Position numbers and translations under genes: made by a program | The notes under the pieces: model-generated | What the model was told of the DNA's origin: nothing | What the model saw: only the letters and a program-made list of their open reading frames with translations | Databases searched by the model: none | Assembly (NCBI GenBank): GCA_030431355.1 | Contig: JAUIJG010000082.1 | Location: forward strand, 1-15,267 | DNA: 15,267 nt | Direction of reading: 5' to 3' | Origin: a bacterium | Lineage (GTDB): Bacteria > Cyanobacteriota > Vampirovibrionia > Obscuribacterales > Obscuribacteraceae | Shown: in pieces, positions 7,049-14,956 of the stretch | How positions within the stretch are numbered: position 1 is the stretch's first letter | Layout: every line of letters begins with the position of its first letter

Positions 7049-7230
7049 CTAGCTCCAATATGTCCGAGAATATAGTTTCTATACAGATTTAAGCTCCGGA
7101 GCAGGTGGCTGATCCCCTCTGTTGAAGAGGCATTGCGAAGATCCCTGTTTTGTAAGGTGTTCTTGGCGTTTTGCCCTTTTCTATTAAGGGTAAATCAATC
7201 TGGGATCAACTCATCTTGTGAGGGTCGAAT

Positions 7231-8160
7231 ATGGGGAATTGGAAGACGCTCCACGATGAGGGATATTCCAGGGCCAGCCAGGGCGATATGAAGGCTGCCG
7301 AAGATTTTTTGATGAAAGCGATAGAAGAAGCCCGCAAGAGCGGTAGGTCCGAGGAGATGGCTAACTCGCAGAACTGCCTTGCCGTTGTTTATAAGCAGGA
7401 TGGCAGGGGCGATGAAGCACGGACGTTGTTCGAGTCCATAATCGAAGCTCAGCCACCCTGTGGGGAGCTTGGTTCGGCCTACTCCGGACTGGCTGAGTTG
7501 ATGTGCGAAAAACAGATGTACTCCAAAGCCTTGAAATTGTTCGACCAGGCTGTGGAGAACTTTATTCAATACAGGCTGGGGCTTGATTTGCACTTTGCCG
7601 AATGTAGTCTTTTGCAGTTGATACCCTTGATGCTCAACAGGGTCAAAGAAAGAGAGTTGGAGGAAGCCGAGCTTCTTGAGATAAATGATGCTGTGGACCA
7701 GGGGTTCCGAGTTCTCGGCCTGGACAGCAATCTGGAGCCGCAAAAGGTGGTGGAGGCTCTGGATCATTATGTGGATAATGCCCAGGATGAAATAGTCGGC
7801 AATATGGAAAGTCAGAGTCGTTTCCATGAGACCGGTGAAGTCCTGGCGCTCTTATGGGGGCAGCAGTTGGTCAAACGGTTTGGATGGCAGTGGACATATG
7901 TTCGTCTCAGTAAGGCTGAGGTTCTAGCTGTGGCCAGCCCGGATCGCTCCCAGATTGTCTATCCGCTCCACTTTCTTTGTGAATGCTTCGAGGACCCGGA
8001 GCTTGACTGTACTATTAAACTGGCATTCGAAATGCTCTGCGATGAAGATAGTCCGGAGGGCGAGGCCAATGAGTACGAAAACATCATGGAGAGCGTCTTT
8101 CGCATAGTGCCTAAAGAAGGTAGAACAAGAAGTCTTGCCGCTGCCAGGTTGCCGGAGTAG
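7231..8160 (+). CDS. TPR protein with C-terminal DUF3806-like domain
   Basis: The protein has 309 residues, with no signal peptide or membrane helix. Residues 1-115 hold about three tetratricopeptide repeats (KTLHDEGYSRASQGDMKAAEDFLMKA; NCLAVVYKQDGRGDEARTLFESI; SAYSGLAELMCEKQMYSKALKLFDQA). After a charged helical linker, residues about 165-295 include LALLWGQQLVKRFGWQWTYV and QIVYPLHFLCECFEDPE. That pattern is like DUF3806-type domains of unknown function, an assignment I hold loosely. Start ATG 7231 has GAGGG at 7220-7224, six bases upstream. It follows the DUF4388 gene after 182 bases and converges on the Fur gene with only seven bases between the stops. A protein-interaction role is likely. 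Confidence 0.82.
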   Translation: MGNWKTLHDEGYSRASQGDMKAAEDFLMKAIEEARKSGRSEEMANSQNCLAVVYKQDGRGDEARTLFESIIEAQPPCGELGSAYSGLAELMCEKQMYSKALKLFDQAVENFIQYRLGLDLHFAECSLLQLIPLMLNRVKERELEEAELLEINDAVDQGFRVLGLDSNLEPQKVVEALDHYVDNAQDEIVGNMESQSRFHETGEVLALLWGQQLVKRFGWQWTYVRLSKAEVLAVASPDRSQIVYPLHFLCECFEDPELDCTIKLAFEMLCDEDSPEGEANEYENIMESVFRIVPKEGRTRSLAAARLPE

Positions 8161-8167
8161 CCTTACT

Positions 8168-8608
8168 TCAGCGGCTTCCCGCTTTTCCTTTATATCTTCC
8201 GTAGAAAGTTACCTGGTAAGACTCCACATCATAGTCTTTGCCAAGTTTGTCTTTTATCTCAGCCACAAGCTCCTCCGGAATGTCACGAATCGCTCCGGAT
8301 TCCAGATCGATAAAATGATGATGAAAATCCAGGTTGGCGTCGTAACGAACTCTTTTAGGATCGACGGTTACTTCCTTGATAACGCCTGCTTCGACAAGCG
8401 CATTGAGGGTGTTGTATACGGTGGCTCTTGACGGTCTCACAGGAAGATTACTGCGAATCTCTTCGTAGACTTCGTCGGCGGAAGGATGGTCTTCCGTGCT
8501 CAATAGATAGCTGGTGATGATTACCCTCTGGGAAGTGGGTTTCACCTTGTGATCTCTGAGAAGCTGTTCGACAGCCAGGGTAGTGGTCTTTGAGAAGTGG
8601 GAGCTCAT
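8168..8608 (-). CDS. Fur-family transcriptional regulator, PerR-like
   Basis: The protein has 146 residues with a complete Fur layout. The N-terminal winged helix covers residues 1-85 (KPTSQRVIITSYLL, HPSADEVYEEI, SRATVYNTLNALVEAGVI). The metal/dimer domain follows, with VRYDANLDFHHHFIDLESGAIRDI and a short end, YQVTFYGRYKGK. The HHHF cluster is the family's regulatory metal site; SRATVYNTLN and DFHHH resemble PerR more than Fur. The protein contains no cysteine at all, so the usual CxxC structural zinc sites are missing. It is a DNA-binding repressor by family, probably responding to iron, manganese or peroxide; the signal cannot be fixed from sequence. No Shine-Dalgarno sequence precedes ATG 8608. 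A 17-bp palindrome sits three bases upstream, suggesting autoregulation. Confidence 0.93.
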   Translation of the reverse strand: MSSHFSKTTTLAVEQLLRDHKVKPTSQRVIITSYLLSTEDHPSADEVYEEIRSNLPVRPSRATVYNTLNALVEAGVIKEVTVDPKRVRYDANLDFHHHFIDLESGAIRDIPEELVAEIKDKLGKDYDVESYQVTFYGRYKGKAGSR

Positions 8609-8611
8609 GTC

Positions 8612-8628
8612 TTTAGATTAAATCTAAA
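8612..8628. promoter_or_regulatory. Putative Fur/PerR operator upstream of the regulator
   Basis: TTTAGATT-A-AATCTAAA is a perfect 8-1-8 inverted repeat. It contains the 7-1-7 form typical of Fur-family boxes and resembles the PerR box (TTATAATNATTATAA) in layout. It ends three bases before the start codon of the regulator and overlaps its predicted -10 region. Confidence 0.75.
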
Positions 8629-8643
8629 TAGCTGGTAAGTCAA
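8615..8643 (-). promoter_or_regulatory. Candidate promoter of the Fur-family gene
   Basis: On the minus strand TTGACT (8643-8638) is followed by 17 bases and TAATCT (8620-8615). The -35 matches in five of six positions and the -10 in only three. Transcription would begin at or next to ATG 8608, giving a leaderless message. The operator covers the -10. Confidence 0.4.
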
Positions 8644-8704
8644 TCGGTTGTCATAGAAGCGTAACCGCTGGCTATATTTATCTTCCGGATATTGGCATGG
8701 GTTC

Positions 8705-8734
8705 TTGGAATCATTTTTCTATCCTCTATATATT
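8705..8734 (+). promoter_or_regulatory. Candidate promoter of the TPR-hydrolase gene
   Basis: TTGGAA (8705-8710) and TATATT (8729-8734) are separated by 18 bases in an AT-rich stretch. The predicted leader before ATG 8821 is about 80 bases. Confidence 0.35.
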
Positions 8735-8820
8735 TTTTGGCTATTTCTAAACCCTGAACTTTCTTCAATTTTGCCGATCTCGTAAAATAGGTCGGGTCAT
8801 ATCTGTTGAATTAGGTCACC

Positions 8821-10617
8821 ATGGCAGCCAACTATTTTTCTGTTCAGAGTATTTTTCTGTCTTTAGTATCACTTTTTATTTTTCTGATTTCGGGCTTCTG
8901 GCAAAGCCCGGCTTGTGGGGAGGAGGCTGTTTCAGAGCAAGCAGAGAGTGCCAATGAGTCTCCTTCACAGTCGACTATTACCTACGAAAAGTCTGATGCC
9001 CAGCGATTTCTAAAGGACTTTGTCTCAAATCCTGATGTTGTTCAATCCAGGGCTTTTCAGCTGTTTAGCGATGGTAAGGTAGAGCAGGCCAGGGAGAGTC
9101 TTTTGGCCGAGCTTGGAGATGCTCGGGCAAGCCGTAACACAAAGCTTGAGATTTCCACCCTCTATTTCCTAGCTCTTCTGGAGCGCAAGGAAGATGACAT
9201 CAAAACCGCCCTTGAATATCTGAGGAAGATCGGTCTCTTAATCGGCAAGGGAAGCCCGGATTTGTCTGCCGACATGAACTTGAATCGGAGAGTCGCGGAT
9301 TGTTATTACGATGACCGCAAGCTAGATAGAGCCCTGGCCAGTTATCAGGCCGCACTAATCTCCAGTCGCTACATTCCGGATTCTGATTATGTGCGCATGG
9401 AGTTATTGGAGTCTATCTCCGGATGTCTTCAGGCTCAAGGTAAAAACAGGAAGGCACTTGAGTACCTTTTGGAGCTGAAGCGCCTGCAAGAAGCACATTT
9501 GAGTCCCGAGGACTTGCCTTCCCAGGGAAATTATTTCTGGACTCTTTTGAAACTGAGTTTTCTATACGGAAAGCTGAAAGAGACGGAGAAGCGGGATGCG
9601 CTTCGACCCCAGCTTGTAACAATGCTGGAGGACTTTGTTCAACTCAGAATGAGGCTTGAGGCATCTGACCGGTTGAAAAATATTCGACAGGAATTCTTAC
9701 TCGATTATTTAAGTAAACGTCGTCCGGCCACCGTGGCCGACTTTCTATATGAAGCTTACAATTCCAAATACCGTCTAAAGTCATTGCCTGTGATTGCCTG
9801 GAAAAACCCCGCTGCGCCAATAAAGGCAGCCATCATTTGTGTTCACGGAATGGGTCTGGAAAACCAAGCATTCTCTTATTTCGCCAAAGAGATGATCGCA
9901 AGGGGATTCTTTGTTTGCGCTATTGACTGCCGCGGATTCGGCTCCTGGCTTGCTTCTCCAGGGAGCGAAAAGATCATGTTCGGTGACACCATAAAAGATA
10001 TCAAATTCGTTCATGATCTTCTCAGGTCGAAGGACGAGTCGCTACCGATCTTTCTTCTCGGTGAATCCATGGGTGGTGCCATCGCGCTGCGGGCTGCGGC
10101 AAAATATGATCAGGACTTTGCCGGTGTGATAGCTTCGGTGCCCTCGGCTGAACGCTTTCAAGAGAAGCGAATGGCACTGGATGTGGCACTACATTTCTTG
10201 AAGAATTCTAGTAAGCCCTACGCGATGATGGAGACGATAACGCAGCAAGCCACGGCCAGACCTACTCTTCTTGCCAGTTGGACAGAGGACAGTAAAGCGA
10301 AAATGAAAGTGAGCCCCAGGGAGTTGCTCGATTTTTCCATCTTCATGAGGCGCACTGAGGCTGCTTGTAAAAAGATAGAGAAGACACCGACTTTTATAGT
10401 CCAGGGTCTCAAAGATGCCCTTGTGAAACCCCGGGGAACCTTCAAGATGTTTGAACATGTTAAGAGCCCCGATAAGGATATGTTCATTCTCGGGACGGCG
10501 GAGCACCTGATATTTGAATCGGATTTACAATGCCAGATGCTGCTCAATACCCTCAATACATGGTTGACTGACCACTCTGTTGTGAAAAAAACTGAGGCTG
10601 ACTCAGGTAAAAACTGA
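8821..10617 (+). CDS. Exported TPR protein fused to an alpha/beta hydrolase
   Basis: The protein has 598 residues. Residues 1-33 form a signal peptide or anchor (IFLSLVSLFIFLISGFW; possible cut after ACG). Residues about 72-275 are helical repeats of TPR type (SRAFQLFSDGKVEQARESLLAEL; RRVADCYYDDRKLDRALASYQAAL; SISGCLQAQGKNRKALEYLLEL). Residues about 333-583 form an alpha/beta hydrolase: HGMG (342-345), G-E-S416-M-G, likely acid Asp532 (QGLKD) and His562 (AEH). The hydrolase half aligns end to end with the protein at 1489, including the GESMGGAIA elbow. A complete triad predicts an active esterase or lipase-type enzyme in the periplasm or on the membrane. AGG lies about six bases before ATG 8821. 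The gene is divergent from the Fur regulator and ends 91 bases before the TPR-kinase group. Confidence 0.88.
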   Translation: MAANYFSVQSIFLSLVSLFIFLISGFWQSPACGEEAVSEQAESANESPSQSTITYEKSDAQRFLKDFVSNPDVVQSRAFQLFSDGKVEQARESLLAELGDARASRNTKLEISTLYFLALLERKEDDIKTALEYLRKIGLLIGKGSPDLSADMNLNRRVADCYYDDRKLDRALASYQAALISSRYIPDSDYVRMELLESISGCLQAQGKNRKALEYLLELKRLQEAHLSPEDLPSQGNYFWTLLKLSFLYGKLKETEKRDALRPQLVTMLEDFVQLRMRLEASDRLKNIRQEFLLDYLSKRRPATVADFLYEAYNSKYRLKSLPVIAWKNPAAPIKAAIICVHGMGLENQAFSYFAKEMIARGFFVCAIDCRGFGSWLASPGSEKIMFGDTIKDIKFVHDLLRSKDESLPIFLLGESMGGAIALRAAAKYDQDFAGVIASVPSAERFQEKRMALDVALHFLKNSSKPYAMMETITQQATARPTLLASWTEDSKAKMKVSPRELLDFSIFMRRTEAACKKIEKTPTFIVQGLKDALVKPRGTFKMFEHVKSPDKDMFILGTAEHLIFESDLQCQMLLNTLNTWLTDHSVVKKTEADSGKN

Positions 10618-10634
10618 GTGATTCAATCAGGGTA

Positions 10635-10663
10635 TTGACGGTATTTTTCCTCATCCCCATGAT
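10635..10663 (+). promoter_or_regulatory. Candidate promoter of the TPR-kinase-kinase operon
   Basis: TTGACG (10635-10640), a 17-base spacer and CATGAT (10658-10663) match the sigma-70 consensus in five and four positions. Initiation near 10670 would give a leader of about 40 bases before ATG 10709. Confidence 0.45.
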
Positions 10664-10708
10664 GTAAAAGAAGTAAAATGGGTCGCTAGCTAATTCCAGT
10701 GAGTTCCT

Positions 10709-11671
10709 ATGAGTTCAGAAACAGAAAATCCCACTGAAAATAAGCCTTCGGCAAGGAAGAAGGTATTAGCTGTCATTTTGGCTCTTCTAGTTTTTGCCTG
10801 GCTTGGTACTTTCCTTTGCCATCCTTCCATCCGCGCCGAGGGTATGGAAGAGAGAGGTGAGTTTGACCAGGCTCTTGCTCTTTATGATGAGGCTACCAGG
10901 AATCCCCTATACAACCTGGATCCAGCCATATATCTTGAAAAAGCGTACTGCTATAGACAGCTAGGTCAGATCGAGAATAGTGAAGCCGAGGTGAAGAAAG
11001 CGGAAGCGGCCCAGGCTAAATTCCCCTTTTATTGGTCGACTGCCAACCTGATATCGAATAGAAGCGTAGAATTCAAAATCGCCTATGAAAAAGCATTGAA
11101 TCACCTCTATCGTCAAGACTACAAGAACGCGCTCAAATGTTATGACAAGGCCCTTGCAGAGACCAGAGATTCATTCGCTTTTTCCGGTCGAGGAAAGGTT
11201 CATGAACAGCTGGGAGATATGAAGGCTGCAGAGTCTGATTTTAAAAGCGCCATGAGCGCATCCCAGAGTAGATACCGCAAGGAGACCGAGAGCGCCTATC
11301 ATGAGATGGGTTCTTTCTATGCCAGGCATGACCGAGCCGAAGAGTCGCTGCCGTTCTTTGACAAAGCCGTAAGAGCTAGAGCTTGTCCGTCGGCATACCG
11401 GGAGCGCGGATTAGTACAATGGAAATTGGGAAAATTAGAAGAAGCGCTTGCTGATTTTAATAAGTCTCTTTCTCTGAAAGAATCGCCAAGCGCTTATTCA
11501 AATAGAGCGATGTTTAATCGTGAGCAAAAAGACTTCGGCGCGGCAATTCGGGATATCGATAAAGCCATAGCAATTGCGCCGGATTCGCAAAAGCAAAAGT
11601 ACGAGGGGATGAAAAAGTATATCGAAAAAGAGATGAACGATCCTCAACTGAGAACTGATTCCGGTTTTTGA
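10709..11671 (+). CDS. Membrane-anchored TPR protein
   Basis: The protein has 320 residues. A basic N-terminus (SARKK) precedes one transmembrane helix (about 19-37), predicting the rest outside the cytoplasmic membrane. From about residue 43 onward there are about seven tetratricopeptide repeats: EERGEFDQALALYDEA (47-62), YLEKAYCYRQLGQIENSEAE (75-94), YRQDYKNALKCYDKALA (134-150), GRGKVHEQLGDMKAAESDFKSAM (160-182), EMGSFYARHDRAEESLPFFDKAV (199-221), RERGLVQWKLGKLEEALADFNKSL (231-254) and SNRAMFNREQKDFGAAIRDIDKAI (264-287). The ribosome site before ATG 10709 is weak. The kinase gene follows by 14 bases or overlaps by four, so this is the first gene of a likely operon. It could gather partner proteins for the kinases. 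Confidence 0.88.
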   Translation: MSSETENPTENKPSARKKVLAVILALLVFAWLGTFLCHPSIRAEGMEERGEFDQALALYDEATRNPLYNLDPAIYLEKAYCYRQLGQIENSEAEVKKAEAAQAKFPFYWSTANLISNRSVEFKIAYEKALNHLYRQDYKNALKCYDKALAETRDSFAFSGRGKVHEQLGDMKAAESDFKSAMSASQSRYRKETESAYHEMGSFYARHDRAEESLPFFDKAVRARACPSAYRERGLVQWKLGKLEEALADFNKSLSLKESPSAYSNRAMFNREQKDFGAAIRDIDKAIAIAPDSQKQKYEGMKKYIEKEMNDPQLRTDSGF

Positions 11672-11685
11672 TTCAAATCTGTACT

Positions 11686-13206
11686 ATGAAATCAGAGACA
11701 GAAGATTTGAAGGGCGAAAGTCGCCATGAGTTAGATCCGGATCAGGCAAGTTTTGAAGTGACATGCCGTCTGATACCTCTTGGTGTGGCGCTTTCTTTTA
11801 TGGTTCTCTTTGTTTTACTCTCTGCTTTTTCCTGGCTGATTCTGAGAAATTCCATGGAGTTTGTCTATGTCAGCATAGCTCTACAGGCACTTCTCATCCC
11901 GCTTGTTCTATATAGAGCCGCCAGGATGAAAGTGCGCTTTTCCCGCCATGGCATAGAGGTGCTCAGCACCATGCACAGTTCTGCCATGAATTATAGATTG
12001 TCCCGCTCCTGGTCGGACCTGCATTCGGTGCGTTTGCGTCGCTTTAAATCTCCCGAAGCTTTCTTAGAACGCCTGGCCAGGGAGAAGCGCACTCGTTTTG
12101 AAAGTGAAAGTTTAAAAGAGAAGCTGTTGAGATATGCGGGTAAAGGCTGGTTGTTGTCCGGCTTCCTGGTGATGGATTTTAAATCCGGCGGAATGGCACC
12201 ATTTCCCCTGGCCGGCTTCTCTTCTAGTGACCTGGAAGACCTTTTCCTCGCTATCTCCTCCTGGGCAGATCCTATGGTTCTCAATCCTGATGTTATAGCC
12301 CTGGAAAGAAATGTTTTAACCGGCCAGGCTGTGGAGTTTGATGCTTCTTACACAAAGATGTGGGAGGAGAATCTGCGCAATCAGTTCGAGGTGACAAATT
12401 TTGTGCCGCTTGCCGGAGGGGCAAGTTTACAGGGCGGTTCAATAAGAGTGATGATGCTTCTTGCTTGTGGTGGCATGTCTTCTATCTATCTGGCGCGCCT
12501 CAGAGATGATACCAGAGTCGTTTTGAAAGAGTTGAGAGTACCCCTGGATTCCGACCTTGATATAGCCGAAAAGGTACATGAAATGTTTGCCAGGGAAGCG
12601 AGGATCTTATCTTCTTTAGATCACCCCTGTATTGTACGGGTCCTGGATCATTTTGTTGAGAAAGGGCAAGACTACATGGTTCTGGAGTACCTTCCTGGGC
12701 TTACTCTGAGACAGCATGTTCAAATGCATGGTCCATTTTCTTCCAGGGACGTGATAAAAATCGGCATGAGTCTTGCAAAAATTGTTCAGTATCTCCATGA
12801 ATTCTCGCCGCCGATACTGCACCGGGATCTGACTCCTGATAATTTGATATTGAAAGAGCCAGAGAAGGATCTGGTGCTGGTCGACTTTGGTGCGGCCAAC
12901 GAGTTTATAGGAGAGTTTACAGGCACTCTGGTGGGGAAGCAGTCTTACATTCCGCCTGAGCAATTCCGTGGTCAGGCTGTGCCGGAGAGCGATATATACG
13001 CGGTGGGAGCTACTCTGTACTACCTTTTGACCGGGAAAGACCCGGAGCCGATCACACCTTCTAGACCGAAGGAAATAGTTGATACCATTGCTGATGATCT
13101 GGATCAGCTTATTTATGACTGCACCCGAGAAGCTCCCGAAGATAGGGGCTATGACGCGGCCAATCTCTATTGGAAGCTATGTGAACTTGGAGGTGAACTC
13201 GTCTAG
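11686..13206 (+). CDS. Membrane Ser/Thr protein kinase (Hanks type), first of a tandem pair
   Basis: The protein has 506 residues. Two transmembrane helices (about 28-54 and 58-77) form a hairpin with a loop of only a few residues, so both ends are cytoplasmic. Residues about 80-195 resemble a bacterial PH-like region (ISxxGIEV, then SWSDLHSVRL). The kinase domain covers about 236-500: glycine loop ACGGMSSIYLA (261-271), ATP Lys281, helix-C Glu304, H379-R-D381-LTPDN386, D401-FG and the APE equivalent PPE (423-425). All catalytic residues are present; the catalytic-loop Lys of HRDLKPEN is Thr. No PASTA or other sensor domain exists. I chose ATG 11686; TTG 11668 would overlap the previous stop as TTGA. 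Neither has a clear ribosome site. The stop is in frame with the next kinase. Confidence 0.9.
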   Translation: MKSETEDLKGESRHELDPDQASFEVTCRLIPLGVALSFMVLFVLLSAFSWLILRNSMEFVYVSIALQALLIPLVLYRAARMKVRFSRHGIEVLSTMHSSAMNYRLSRSWSDLHSVRLRRFKSPEAFLERLAREKRTRFESESLKEKLLRYAGKGWLLSGFLVMDFKSGGMAPFPLAGFSSSDLEDLFLAISSWADPMVLNPDVIALERNVLTGQAVEFDASYTKMWEENLRNQFEVTNFVPLAGGASLQGGSIRVMMLLACGGMSSIYLARLRDDTRVVLKELRVPLDSDLDIAEKVHEMFAREARILSSLDHPCIVRVLDHFVEKGQDYMVLEYLPGLTLRQHVQMHGPFSSRDVIKIGMSLAKIVQYLHEFSPPILHRDLTPDNLILKEPEKDLVLVDFGAANEFIGEFTGTLVGKQSYIPPEQFRGQAVPESDIYAVGATLYYLLTGKDPEPITPSRPKEIVDTIADDLDQLIYDCTREAPEDRGYDAANLYWKLCELGGELV

Positions 13207-13209
13207 CCG

Positions 13210-14952
13210 ATGAATGAGAGTTCGGATCTGCCACCACAAGACTGCGGCGATGTCTCCGACAGCACCACAGACCTGGAGTCCAAATCTAGTTCCGCCACTG
13301 ATTCCAGGTCCGCCAGCGTAAGCAGTCAATACAATATGGTCTGCAACCTGATGGAAGCCCAGGAGGGCGTTTATGCCCGGGGAAACAAGATCGAACTTGC
13401 CTCATATTTTCGGGGGCGAGTTCTCTTATTCCTTGCGATTCTCTTCAGCTTCGCCCTTTTAATCTGCACAGTGGTTCTCCTGTTTTTTACCGTGGGTCGG
13501 TTTGGTTCTTATGTGGTGGTATGGTTTTTACCGTTTTTTATTTTCCTTTTGCTCTCTGCTAAATTTTACAGTCGCCATTCACTCAGCTCTCCAACGAATA
13601 TTGTTACCGACTCGGATGGATTGTTTCTGGTCAGCCATGAGCTAACCCGCCAGGCCTCTCAATCATTGCCCTGGAAGAAAGTCTCATTTGTTGATTTGGA
13701 AACCTATCCTTCAAGTTCCGGCGACGCACCCGACGGCAAGACAGTCTCTCTTGTTTTTGATTTCTCATCCCGCTCCTTCCTCAGACGTCTAGCTCTTCGT
13801 TTGCAATTCGCCAGTTTTTCGAATCTAAAAGAACTTTATATCCGTGACCTTCTCACTAACTCGCACAAACTAAGTATCAGTATTCCCCTCGATCTCTTTA
13901 CTCTGGAATCTGACCGAAATAGGTTTTTAGCCGGTCTGGGACGATGGATAGAAGTTGATTCTCAATCGGAAGCGATGAAAGAGTTGACCGGTTCGGAGGA
14001 AGGAACCAGTTTTACCAAACTCTGGTTGGACGATATGCGTTCTTCCCGACGTAAACGAATTGAGCCTCTGGAGCCTGATACCAGCCTGCAAAGCGGGCGT
14101 TACAAAGTACTGTCCCGATTGTCCGCCGGAGGGCAGGCGCAGATCTATGGGGCATATGATTCTGAACAAGAAGAGAAAGTGGTTTTAAAAGAGTTCGTCT
14201 TGCCTGTCAGCGCCGGAGCCGACGTCCGCAGCAGGTCTTTCGGTAATGTTAAAAGCGAAGCCTTACTTCTGGCATGCCTTGATCATCCAGGGGTGATAAA
14301 ACTGCATGACCACTTTGTCGAAGACCACAGGGCCTATTTCGCTCTCGATTTTATTGAAGGGAAAAATTTGAGAGAGATAGTTAAAGAAGAAGGTCCTTTG
14401 TCTCCCAATAGGGTTCTAGATTATGCTGGAAAGATGGCTGAGATATTAGATTATCTACATAGCCAGAAACCGCCGGTGGTGCATCGTGACTTTACTCCTG
14501 ATAATCTCATGGTTACACCGGAGAATGAAATCAAGTTGATCGATTTCAATGTGGCCCGGTTGATGGAGTCGGACTCTACCCGTACTGTTGTTGGCAAACA
14601 TAGCTACATAGCTCCCGAGCAGTTTAAGGGGAAACCAGGTACAAAGAGCGATTTGTATTCCTTCGGCTGCACCCTGTATTATCTTTTAACCGCATCGGAT
14701 CCGGTACCACTTTCAAATAGCGTGCTGCCGGAGGAAGAGAGCTTCTTCTTGCAAATCGAAAACCAAGTCGAAGAACAAGTCGGAGAGCCGTTCGAAGAAG
14801 ACGAATCTCTCGGCGACTCCCAGAAGCCTGCTTATGCCAAACTTAGCCGCCTTGTGCAAGAGCTGACTTGCCTGAAGACAGATGACAGGATAGAGAGTGC
14901 AGAAGCTGCAATGGAAATTATAAAGCTCGATTTGCTCGATTGTTTCGACTAA
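13210..14952 (+). CDS. Membrane Ser/Thr protein kinase (Hanks type), second of a tandem pair
   Basis: The protein has 580 residues. A Ser-rich N-terminus (1-42) precedes two transmembrane helices (about 69-95 and 100-118) with a very short loop, then a PH-like region (about 128-245, with SLPWKKVSFVDL) matching that of the upstream kinase. The kinase domain covers about 297-572: glycine loop SAGGQAQIYGA (305-315), Lys327, Glu350, H425-R-D427-FTPDN432, D445-F-N447 and APE (468-470). The DFG glycine is replaced by Asn, but the Mg-binding Asp is kept, so activity is plausible. An acidic insert (about 507-535) sits late in the C-lobe. Only TAG-CCG separates its ATG from the upstream kinase. GGAGGTG at 13189-13195 is 14 bases away, so translation is probably coupled. 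Confidence 0.9.
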   Translation: MNESSDLPPQDCGDVSDSTTDLESKSSSATDSRSASVSSQYNMVCNLMEAQEGVYARGNKIELASYFRGRVLLFLAILFSFALLICTVVLLFFTVGRFGSYVVVWFLPFFIFLLLSAKFYSRHSLSSPTNIVTDSDGLFLVSHELTRQASQSLPWKKVSFVDLETYPSSSGDAPDGKTVSLVFDFSSRSFLRRLALRLQFASFSNLKELYIRDLLTNSHKLSISIPLDLFTLESDRNRFLAGLGRWIEVDSQSEAMKELTGSEEGTSFTKLWLDDMRSSRRKRIEPLEPDTSLQSGRYKVLSRLSAGGQAQIYGAYDSEQEEKVVLKEFVLPVSAGADVRSRSFGNVKSEALLLACLDHPGVIKLHDHFVEDHRAYFALDFIEGKNLREIVKEEGPLSPNRVLDYAGKMAEILDYLHSQKPPVVHRDFTPDNLMVTPENEIKLIDFNVARLMESDSTRTVVGKHSYIAPEQFKGKPGTKSDLYSFGCTLYYLLTASDPVPLSNSVLPEEESFFLQIENQVEEQVGEPFEEDESLGDSQKPAYAKLSRLVQELTCLKTDDRIESAEAAMEIIKLDLLDCFD

Positions 14953-14956
14953 GCAC

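Noticed and set aside
7093..7190. GCTCCGGAGC palindrome and CCCTT/AAGGG hairpin as a terminator after the DUF4388 gene
   Set aside because: Both are short and lack a T-tract. They are within what chance gives in about 180 bases.
7195..7827. 210-codon open frame antisense to the TPR gene
   Set aside because: It has no domain sense or ribosome site. The opposite strand encodes clear TPR repeats with a good start, so it is a shadow frame.
13204..13206. TAG recoded as an amino acid genome-wide
   Set aside because: TAG also ends the rhodanese gene (1457-1459) and the TPR gene (8158-8160) at natural domain ends, so the code looks standard.
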